A stretch of 12,211 nucleotides of DNA from Baffinella frigidus (taxonomy: Eukaryota; Cryptophyceae; Cryptomonadales; Baffinellaceae). How positions within the stretch are numbered: position 1 is the stretch's first letter; each line of letters starts with the position of its first letter. Where the stretch lies: positions 57,248 through 69,458 of the forward strand of contig MU646471.1 of the NCBI GenBank assembly GCA_026770585.1, given 5' to 3'. The notes beneath the pieces are model-generated. The model worked only from the letters and a program-made list of their open reading frames with translations, was not told the origin of the DNA and did not search any database. Positions 1 to 6,631 of the stretch are shown here, piece after piece. The position numbers and the translations under genes were made by a program.

Positions 1-20
1 GGGGGGGGGGGGGGGGGGGG

Positions 21-110
21 CATGACCCATTGCTCGAGGATGAAGTGGCAGTAGTCCTTCTCGTCCCTCTTGGAGCCGTCGAGCTCGATCACCTCCACGT
101 CGTGCACCAC
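21..110 (-). CDS. Exon 7 of minus-strand gene, runs to window edge
   Basis: Acceptor gcgtgcgcag, then VVHDVEVIELDGSKRDEKD and YCHFILEQWVM. The splice phase agrees with exon 6. A possible donor TGG|GTCATG lies at about 27. Beyond 21 the window is 20 G, which would read as polyproline on this strand but may be an assembly or gap artefact. VEVIELDG is a weak third SUMO-interacting-like motif. Confidence 0.6.
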
Positions 111-3100
111 CTGCGCACGCCCAATCTAGATTTAGACCATGGACCGTGTAACGGAGTTCCCCGTTACTCTCCGCAGCTGAGCGCCGCACGCCCTTTCAGA
201 CCGCCTGCTCACTGCATACATCCAGAGACCTTTCCAGCTGCATTTGTTGACTATTTAGAGACGGTGGTACAGCTCGATCACCTCCGCGTCGGGGACCACC
301 TGCCAACGGAATCGAGGGTCAGACCCCAACCCACGAACCTCAACTCACGCCGGTATTGCGCTTGTCCAAACCTCGACCACCTCCACGTCGTGAACCACCA
401 CTCGAGGCTGGAAGACGGAGTATTTTAAATGTGGGATTGTTGAATTTAGTACCAGTCACGGGCAGGCTTGGTCACGTTACTGTGGGAATTTCCCCAGTAA
501 CGTGACCAAACGCCCCTATTTGTGTGAAAATTACTACACCCACCTTTTTTTCCCTACGCTTGTAAAATAATCCCAATTTTAAAATGGTCACATTTGTAGC
601 CTCGAGTGGTACCTGCTCTCGCCATCGAGGTTAAGACCTGTTTTTTCGTCTTGACCAATATCAAGCGTAATGAAAAGTACACCATGTACGAACTACGCGC
701 CGTTCAAGTTTCAGACCCCAAAACACCTACCTAAACGTCACGCGTGAAGTGCGCTTATCCAAACCTCCCATTCAGGCAGGGGGGGCACACAATGTGGCAA
801 CAACGAGAAAGCGACAGTGGACCGGTGAAACCCACAGACTCTGAGACGGCCCTCGCTGAAGCACGAGAGGTGGGTTGAGGTGGGTTAAGGAGGAGTTCCT
901 GGAGGAGTGCGCTCGCTCGCTGAAGCATGTGCGGTGGGTTAGGGGTTAGGGGAGGGTTCCTGGAGGTCCTTGGCGTACCAACAGTGGCCCTCGCTGAAGC
1001 GAATGAGGTGGCTTAGAGGAGGGTTCGGGGAAACTTCCTGGAGGTCCTGGGCGAAATGCCTTTGAGTTTGCCATATTTCCCCGTCGTAGCCCATTGTGTG
1101 GCACGACCCTCGCTGAAGCAAATGAGGTGGGTTGAGGAACACGCCCCCTCCTCCTGACGCCCCGGGTCGCCCGTCACCGACCAACCCCGGGGTGTGGTCC
1201 CAGCGCTACCCCGCTCTGACGGCCTTGGTTGGTCGACGGACGGACAGGTGTTGTGGTGGGGGGAGGGTGCCTGGAGGTCCTTGGCGTCGACTCCGGTGGA
1301 GCTGGAGCCGGTGAGGTCGATGAGGTCCTGCCTCGATGGCGCTGCCTCCTTCGGTGACGCCTGCATCACTCACTCTGTCAGACACTCTCTCTCGCTCTCT
1401 CTCTTGCTCTCTCTCTCTGAGTCTCTCTCTCGCTCTCTGTCTCTGAGTCTCTCTCTCTCTCGCTCCTGCATCGACGGCGCTGCCTCCTTTGCTGACGCCT
1501 GCATCACTCACTCTGGTATTCTCTCTCGCTCTCTGTCTCTCTCTCTCTCGCTCTCTCTCTCGTTGAGTCTCTCTCTCTCTCTCTCTCTCTCTGAGTCTCT
1601 CTCACTCTCTCTCTCTCTGAGTCTCTCTCACTCTCTCTCTCCTGCATCGACGACGCTGCCTCCTTTACTGACTGTCGCCTGTACGCAACGGGTTTGGGGT
1701 TGGGGTTGAGGGTTGAGGGTTAAGGGTTTATGGCTTAGGGTGTGGGGAGCGGGGTTGAGGGTTTGGGGTTGAGGGTTGAGGGTTGAGGGTTGGGGGTTTA
1801 GGGTTAAGGGTAAAGGGTTAAGGGTTTGAGGTTTGGGTTTTGGGGTTTGGGGTGTGGGGTTTAGGGTTTGGGGTTAAGGGTTTAGGGTTTGGAGTTAAGG
1901 GTTAAGGGTGTAGATTTGAGGGTTTATGGTTCAGGTTTTAGGGTTTCGGGGCAAGAGGGCGCGGCGAAAGGACCTTGAAAATGTTGCGGATGTCTTCCCT
2001 CTTCTTGGGCGCCTCATCATCGCTCATGCCCGTCAGGTCGATCTCCGAGCTGTCTCTCCCCCGGAGGAACTCGGCGCTGTCCCTGTCGGGGGGGTCCGGA
2101 AAATGCTCGTATGAGCGGCCGACACGGGATACAGTAAGTGGCACAACGCGTCGAGCATGTGCGGCGCTGACGCTGGTTGTTCGGCAATAAATTATCAATC
2201 TCTCTGTCGGGGAGGGGGCGCGCGGCAGAACCAGCGCACGGGGGTGGGGGTTGGCGGCACAGTCAGCAGCGCGCACTCGATGAGCACCCTTCGCGGGGAT
2301 ACGTCACAGGTAGACGCTACAGGGGCACCTCGCTCATAAGAAAGCGCCCCCCCTCTAGGGCCACCGTAGGGCCCTAGGCAGAGGCCTACTGCAGGGTCCT
2401 AGGGGGGGCGCTTTCTTGTGAGCGAGGTACCCTGTAGGCGGGGTGTAGCTGTCAGCGAAACCGAAACACCGGCACAAACCCTTCACATCCGTGCAACACA
2501 TCGATGTCAAGAATTTGCCCCTGTCTAGAGCGCTGTGCCGAGAAGTTGGCCACCGGAAAATTGGAAAATGGAAATTGGAGCCATTTGTCAACTTCTGAGA
2601 AATTGTTGATACTAAATTTCTCAAAAGACAAAATGGCTCCAATTTCTCAATTTTCCATTATTTCCCGCGGCCAACTTCTCGGCACAGCACAGCGCTCTGC
2701 CTGCAGCGAAACCTGCCCCGGGAAACCCGACTGAAGAAGGGTGGAGCGAAGCAGGCGGGGGTCACGTCCGAATTAGCAGTAAAGTTACGAGCCGGTACAA
2801 AAAGTTACTTCCGTCACGTCCAAATAAAGATTCCATTTAATATATATATATAGGCCACACTCACAAGAATTTTCGGACGTGACCACATCCGTGCAACACA
2901 TCTCGGCACACGCCTCCAAGGAGGCTTCCCGGTCACGTGCAGGTTTGTGCGAGGGGGGGGGGGGGGTCGATCACACAGGGGAGTGTGTGGACACATGGAG
3001 GAGTGTGGCGGACCCATGGAAGAGTGTACCAGACACACGAGGGAGTGTGTCGTACACACGGGGCACCACGCACCTGCTCGCAGCGTTCTTGGCCGGCGGG

Positions 3101-5454
3101 CGCCAGTGAGGCTGCGCCTTCTGCGAGCTCCCTCCCCCATAGAAGGCGCCCGTCGCGAACCCGCCTCCGCCGCCCCCCGACTTGCGCGAGGGAGTTCCCG
3201 CGAAGCTGTTTCCGTATCTCCGCACGACGGATCCCTTATTCGCGGATCCGCCTTGCGGCTGCGCGCCCCCGGACCCTCCCCGCTGCTCTCCTCCCGCGTG
3301 CAATTTCTGCAGCGCGGTTTGGACGGGTTGTGCGGGCACGTTCTCCTTCTCGAGCGCTCTAGGGCGCTCCGTCTTCGTCCGATCCGCGAATGGCGAGTTG
3401 CTGGTAGGAAAGGAGAGCTTGCGCTGCTGCTCGGCATGGGCTCCCCAGGGCTTGTCGGGCACCGAAAAGTCTGCAAACGCCGAGCCTTGCCCCCCTTCCC
3501 GGGGTTCTTTCTTCCTGGTGCCCAGGCTGCCCTGGTTCCGCGGCCGGCCAGCGTTGACCGCAGCTCCGGCGTTGCGCTGCGGTCAACCAAAGGTAGTCAG
3601 GGCGCTGCCGGGGTTCACACTAATAGGGCAACGGCCTGCAGATGGGGTAGTTAGGCCTACGGGATTGCCTAAGACCTCCTACCGTAGGCCGGGGGATCCT
3701 AGGACCAAAAGGTCTCGGCCTACGGTAGGAGGTCCTAGGCAATGCCGTAGGCCTAACTACCCCATTTTCAGGCCGTTAGCCTGTGAACACACGCGGGGAA
3801 CTCCCTCCGACGGATGCACCCTGCGCGGCTCCAGGAGGGGGGGGTGGGGGGGGGCTAGCTCTCTCTCCCTCGGGTTGGCCGACTATTCACAAGTTGACAT
3901 GCTGGGTTTGCGGTACAACCCCGTCAACTTTGAAGTGGGAAAGAGCACGGGCTCACCACGCGGGCGAGCAGGTTCTTGTTGTATGATGATGACGTTTGGT
4001 CATCCTCAACCTGCCCGCGATGCCCCGATTAGCGCTAGGAACCAGGCGAAGAGCCTCGGGTGCAAAAGCGCGCAGCGCACAAACCGTGCAGCCAGCAGGA
4101 GAGTTGTGGTCTGTTACGCGCCAACTGGACAGCTGTGGTCTATTCCGGTTCGCAACTGTCTGGGCGGGAATGCCCCGTGCCACTGTTGTCTGAGTGCAGC
4201 TTCATAGGCTAACGGCCTGAAAATGGGGTAGTTAGGCATACGGCATTGCCTAGGACCTCCTACTGTAGGCCGAGGGATCCTCGGACCAAAAAAGTCTCGG
4301 CCTACGGTAGGAGGTCCTAGGCAATCCCGTAGGCCTAACTACCCCATTTTCAGGCCGTTGCCCTTTTAAGCTGTCCCGGGTGCAATGTCTCGCCGGTTTA
4401 GGGTTTAGGTCGCCATGGGTAGAACACCAGTCGGGTTTAGTCGAGTGTCGTGGCACTCCCGGGCGGACCAGACCGCAACTGTGCTGCGCAGCTGCCCCTC
4501 TCTCGCCTGACGCAGGTCGTAAGAAAACACCGCCTCGGGTGAGTCATGTCCGCTGAAAAAAATCTCGGGCAACGTTTCACCCACACGGCGCGCCAACGCA
4601 TGGCCCTTACAACCCTGACCTCGCAGGTTCCAGCCACTGCGAGGTGGCAGCCACCGTGGCATGCAGCGCGCGAGGGTCGTGCGTGGATCCACAGGGCTGC
4701 ATTACCTCGAGGGCTTCTTCCCGATTCCCGCCGGAGGAGCCGTTCATGTCGCTCTGGGGGAAGCTGCGGTCCTTCGGCCCGCTGCCCACCTCCTCAAAGT
4801 CCAGTTTCGGTTTTGCTGACGCCTGCACGGAGCGGAGCATCCAGAACGTGAGCCACCACCACCAGCGCACCACCCCGCCTTGTTTCTGCGCCCCCCATGA
4901 ACGAGCACAACACGGGAGTTCGCGGCGGGGCCGGGTGGTTGCGGCGAGCGATGCGCCATTTTGTGGCCGTGGTGGTGTGGGAGCGCACCCTGCCGATTTT
5001 CTGTTGCTTGGCCGGGTCTTGCGCATGCATCGACATCTCCATGGCGCGCTTGCTCCCGGACGTCTCCTGCTTGAGTGCCGCTTTCTTGTCCACCATGATT
5101 TGCAGGTCGTTCAACTCTGTTGAGCGTTGTTGTCCAAGGATGTTCCTCTTTATCCCGGCCATGAACCCTCCAGCTTCCTGTTGCATCTCCTTCTTTTGGG
5201 CTGCTGTCGGTGGCGGATTCGTCGCCTGCCTAGAGCCCCTCACCACCGGGATGTGGACAGGCCCGGGAGCAGCCCCCCCTGGCTTCCCCCTGCCCATTTT
5301 TACAACCACACCGCCGCCCTTGCCTTTCGACCCTGCGACCCTGCGCGAAACTCCGCAGTCAGCGGAAAACGGAAAGCTGGCAGCCCCACCGCGGGTGAGC
5401 GCCCAACAGCACCTGGGCCACGGGGTCGCCGCCTCACCTCGGAGCGCCCGACAT
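21..5454 (-). CDS. Uncharacterised, mostly disordered protein with KEN box and SUMO-interacting-like motifs; seven exons, 3' end beyond window
   Basis: Model on the minus strand: exons 5454-5438, 5340-4989, 4822-4706, 3576-3074, 2082-1974, 1360-1271, 110-21. All phases agree. I do not recognise the family. The first part is Gly/Lys-rich, followed by a charged, probably helical stretch (about residues 50-123). Exon 4 is Gly/Ser/Pro-rich and disordered, with KENVPAQP (KEN at about 239-241, a form known as an APC/C degron) and TPSR (about 290, minimal CDK consensus). IDLTG occurs near 344 and 380, each beside acidic or Ser residues, as in SUMO-interacting motifs; VIEL near 403 is a weaker one. 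The start ATG is followed at once by a strong donor. The weakest join is exon 3 to exon 4, across a 1.1-kb intron holding two MITE copies; two genes remain possible. A nuclear, cell-cycle-related role is only inference. Confidence 0.6.
463..514. repeat. Loop-less palindrome TTGGTCACGTTACTG
   Basis: TTGGTCACGTTACTG(tg)GGGAA is followed at once by TTCCCCAGTAACGTGACCAA, a cruciform-capable palindrome. It may be the core of a larger decayed element, since TTTTAAATGTGGGATT at 423 and its imperfect mirror at 567-586 flank it. It lies in the last minus-strand intron. Confidence 0.7.
820..1140 (-). repeat. Tandem array with copies of exon 6 3' edge
   Basis: On the minus strand, four copies of a unit with CACCTCATTYGCTTCAGCGA and GGG, and three of GCCAAGGACCTCCAGG, the 3' edge of exon 6, are spaced about 70-120 bp apart. 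It is intronic, and open frames across it are not supported. Confidence 0.75.
1271..1360 (-). CDS. Exon 6 of minus-strand gene: second IDLTG motif
   Basis: Acceptor gagtgatgcag, 30 codons: ASPKEAAPSRQDLIDLTG, then SSSTGVDAKDLQ. LIDLTGSSS is a second SUMO-interacting-like motif, here followed by Ser residues. The 3' edge reads CAG|GCACCC, so the intron would need a GC donor, the main weakness. Partial copies of both edges occur in the flanking introns. Confidence 0.65.
1379..1642. repeat. (CT)n / (GA)n low-complexity array
   Basis: CTCTCTGAGT-type units on the plus strand, so purine-rich on the sense strand of the minus gene, interrupted by two copies of the exon 6 start. The Ser/Leu open frame across it is an artefact of the repeat. 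Confidence 0.93.
1687..1960 (-). repeat. Telomere-like array (CCCTAAA on minus strand)
   Basis: Degenerate TTTAGGG/TTGAGGG/TTTGGGG units on the plus strand, so CCCTAAA-like on the sense strand of the minus gene. It fills the 5' half of the intron after exon 5. Too degenerate and too internal to be a chromosome end. Confidence 0.9.
1974..2082 (-). CDS. Exon 5 of minus-strand gene: first IDLTG motif
   Basis: Acceptor cccccccgacag, one base completing Arg, then DSAEFLRGRDSSEIDLTG and MSDDEAPKKREDIRNIFK, donor AAG|GTCCTT in phase 0. EIDLTGMSDDE has the hydrophobic core plus acidic/Ser flank expected of a SUMO-interacting motif; SDDEAPKKRED resembles a CK2-type acidic site beside a basic patch. 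Confidence 0.75.
2317..2437. mobile_element. 121-bp palindromic element, second type
   Basis: Inverted termini CTACAGGG...ACCTCGCTCA followed by AAGAAAGCGCCCCCCC, mirrored at the right end by GGGGGGGCGCTTTCTTGTG, AGCGAGGTACCCTGTAG. The centre carries CTAGG/CCTAGG-rich sequence reminiscent of the 156-bp element. Non-coding; in the intron between exons 4 and 5 of the minus-strand gene. Confidence 0.75.
2527..2697. mobile_element. 171-bp palindromic element, third type
   Basis: Left arm AGAGCGCTGTGCCGAGAAGT continues into TTGGCC; the right arm mirrors it with GGCCAACTTCTCGGCACAG and a 5-bp duplication (cagca). The inner part is A/T-rich and also palindromic (TTGGAGCCATTTGTC against GACAAAATGGCTCCAA). 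Non-coding hairpin element. Confidence 0.8.
2760..2884. mobile_element. 125-bp element with 13-bp terminal inverted repeats
   Basis: Termini GGTCACGTCCGAA and TTCGGACGTGACC are exact inverted repeats. An extra internal GTCACGTCC lies at 2815, and a (TA)n tract at about 2840-2852. No coding potential. The right end abuts a 19-bp sequence also found at 2484-2502. Confidence 0.7.
3074..3576 (-). CDS. Exon 4 of minus-strand gene: low-complexity, KEN box
   Basis: 167 codons plus two bases. Acceptor ggttgaccgcag; donor AG|GTGCGT. Contains LGTRKKEPREGG (basic), SAFADFSVPDKPWG, RPRALEKENVPAQP (KEN box with a following Pro), GNSFAGTPSRKS (CDK-type site), then Gly-rich SGGGGGGFATGAFYGGG and QPHWRPPAKNAAS. 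Long open frames on the opposite strand here (up to 341 codons) are GC-driven shadows. The frame is open upstream only as far as a TGA just before the acceptor. Confidence 0.65.
3626..3781. mobile_element. 156-bp palindromic MITE-like element, copy 1
   Basis: A near-perfect inverted repeat over its whole length, starting GGGCAACGGCCTG and ending CAGGCCGTTAGCC, with inner arms containing GGGGTAGTTAGGC and CCTCCTACCGTAGGCC around an unpaired centre gaccaaaag. It has no coding capacity and would fold into one long hairpin. It lies in the intron between exons 4 and 3 of the minus-strand gene. Confidence 0.85.
3782..4206. other. Sequence between the two MITE copies
   Basis: Lies in the long minus-strand intron. 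No convincing exon on either strand; mixed composition with a G-run near 3836-3854. Confidence 0.45.
4207..4363. mobile_element. MITE-like element, copy 2
   Basis: Same element as copy 1, about 90-95% identical by eye, starting GGCTAACGGCCTG and ending CAGGCCGTTGCCC, with centre gaccaaaaaagtc. It is in the same minus-strand intron as copy 1, about 425 bp away. The left flank TTCATA is shared with copy 3. Confidence 0.85.
4405..4552 (-). CDS. Alternative terminal exon (competing model)
   Basis: Acceptor gatttttttcag is followed by one base and an open frame of 48 codons, GHDSPEAVFSYDLRQAREG and onward, ending at TAA. It joins in phase if exon 3 is extended to a donor at 4620 (AG|GTCAGG). That would end the protein here and make exons 4-7 a second gene or part of an alternative transcript. 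I prefer skipping it because exons 3 and 4 join in phase without it, but the sequence cannot decide. Confidence 0.3.
4706..4822 (-). CDS. Exon 3 of minus-strand gene
   Basis: Acceptor ctccgtgcag, 39 codons: ASAKPKLDFEEVGSGPKDR, then SFPQSDMNGSSGGNREEALE, donor GAG|GTAATG in phase 0. The acidic, Ser-rich peptide looks disordered. An alternative is read-through to a donor at 4620 (phase 2), leading to the exon candidate listed at 4405-4552. Confidence 0.65.
4989..5340 (-). CDS. Exon 2 of minus-strand gene
   Basis: 117 codons after the split Arg codon. Begins VAGSKGKGGGVVVKMGRGK, then a charged helical part with KKEMQQEAGGFMAGIKRN and ELNDLQIMVDKKAALKQ, ending DPAKQQKIGR at donor AGG|GTGCGC. 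The open frame runs further upstream, but the acceptor at 5341 and the GC-rich codon pattern mark the edge. Confidence 0.7.
5438..5454 (-). CDS. Exon 1 of minus-strand gene (start)
   Basis: ATG TCG GGC GCT CCG AG with donor AG|GTGAGG, a near-consensus donor. The 97-nt intron ends ...ccgctgactgcgg...cgcgcag, with a branch-point-like CTGAC, and joins in phase to give MSGAPRVAGSKGKGGG. Confidence 0.65.
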
Positions 5455-6128
5455 CTTCCCGGGAAGATCAGCCGAACCCAGTCCTGGCCTCCCTCCGGAG
5501 GTTCCTTCCCCACCTCCGCCAACGCACTGCCGCTGCCTACGCACGGGACCGACACCGCCGAGACGCGCCGCGCCCTCCTCGAGCAATTCTCTTCTCGAGG
5601 GCAGCGGCTGGCCCGGTGGCGAACGAGGGAACCCGTCGCTTCCGCTCTAGCGCGAAAATTTTACGCCAGGTCTTCCGTCCCACTTCGATTTCATCAATTC
5701 TCCCCCCCCCCCAATTTATCAGACGAATTTTGACTCCCTCAATGAAATACAGAGAGGATGAGGAGCGAATTTCAAATGCAACGTTTCGTGCTTTAGAAAT
5801 CTATTTCGCGGTGCAGTGACCTGGCGTAGGTGTGCGCATTTGCTTGCTCTCGTACCCTTCCTTGGTGGCGGCCGTCCCCACCCCCCCTCCCCTCCTTGTG
5901 TTGACGCTGGTAGAATTCTCTTCCCCCGTGCTGGCATGTGGGTCCCCCGGTCGACGTGGCGTGGAGCGGAGCGCGGTGTGGGCGTGGTGTGGCGGCTAGC
6001 AGGCCAGGCGCACGCAGGGTTGCCTTCCACATCGCATGCGCGGGGCCAGGCTGCACGATGCTGCTGCATGCGTGTGCGCCGCCTTTGGCCGGTGTGACTG
6101 ATAGTAACCGTTCTTCCTTGCCGTGCAG
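5455..6128. promoter_or_regulatory. Divergent upstream region between the two genes
   Basis: The stretch lies between the minus-strand start ATG and the first candidate plus-strand exon. On the minus-strand side it holds an E2F-like site and CT-rich and C-run DNA near 5700. From 5820 it is GC-rich with no exon I can support; an undetected leader exon of the translocator may lie here. No clear TATA box is seen. Confidence 0.35.
5650..5658 (-). promoter_or_regulatory. E2F-like site (TTTTCGCGC)
   Basis: On the minus strand this reads TTTTCGCGC, a full match to the E2F/DP consensus TTTSSCGC, about 200 bp upstream of the minus-strand ATG. A weaker TTTCGCGG lies at 5804-5811. E2F sites control S-phase genes in plants and algae; use here is inferred from sequence only. 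Confidence 0.35.
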
Positions 6129-6158
6129 CTCTCGGAACCTGTCAGGATGGCGTCCAAG
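6129..6158 (+). CDS. Candidate first coding exon of the translocator (weak)
   Basis: A good acceptor (ccttgccgtgcag) precedes an open stretch containing ATG at 6147, followed by GCG TCC AAG and a GT at 6159, in phase 0. That fits the phase-0 start of the exon at 6594, giving MASK joined to VSLPLLSFYLVAW. If correct, the protein would have almost no presequence before the first helix. The donor gtcccctccc is not a strong match and nothing else supports it. The true N terminus, including any transit or bipartite leader, could instead be another exon at 5820-6590 that I could not identify. Confidence 0.25.
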
Positions 6159-6593
6159 GTCCCCTCCCAGTACCCTGGTGCTCCTGCATGGGATCGACAT
6201 ATCTCCCACCGAAAGTTGCACACGCTGTCCGCCACCCCAGAGCCCATGTCAACTACCTGCACGGTCTCCAAAACTGCCGCATACAGTGGAGGGGACAGCC
6301 CCGTAACGATCCTTCCTCCGCTGGTTGCCATGCTGGCATTGGGCAACAACCCTGCGCGCACCCAGCATTCTCCTCGAACCGAGTCGCGAGGGCGCGTTTG
6401 TACGTTTACCCTCCACAGAAGAGCCCCTGCGTACGATACACCGGGTGTCGAGACGCCGCCGACTCAGCTGGCCATTTCCCAGCGGTTCCGTGGCGTTGTG
6501 AGGTGGTGGGTGGGGGTGGCCCCCACCCCCATTTCCCCTCGCGCTGCGAAGCACAAAGCACGCGCGGCATCTCACTTCCGCCTTTCTTGGCAG

Positions 6594-6631
6594 GTCTCCC
6601 TCCCGCTTCTGTCCTTCTACCTGGTGGCATG
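6594..6631 (+). CDS. Translocator exon: start of first membrane helix
   Basis: Acceptor cctttcttggcag, the best polypyrimidine tract in the window, then 12 codons reading VSLPLLSFYLVA and the bases TG. The donor is TG|GTACGC. The split codon TG+G gives Trp with the next exon, rebuilding the family's helix-1 pattern W-Y-x-L-N. Confidence 0.75.

Noticed and set aside
1194-1709. Ser/Leu-rich plus-strand frame
   Set aside because: It is a translation of the (CT)n array and antisense to exon 6.
1687-1960. A true chromosome end
   Set aside because: Arrays are degenerate, multiple, in both orientations across the window, and sit between phase-matched exons.
3182-4207. Longest plus-strand open frame (341 codons)
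   Set aside because: It is antisense to exon 4, runs through a MITE copy, and has no recognisable or exon-like sequence; high GC explains the lack of stops.
5127-5819. 230-codon plus-strand frame
   Set aside because: Antisense to exons 1-2 of the minus gene and Pro/Arg-rich as expected of a GC shadow.
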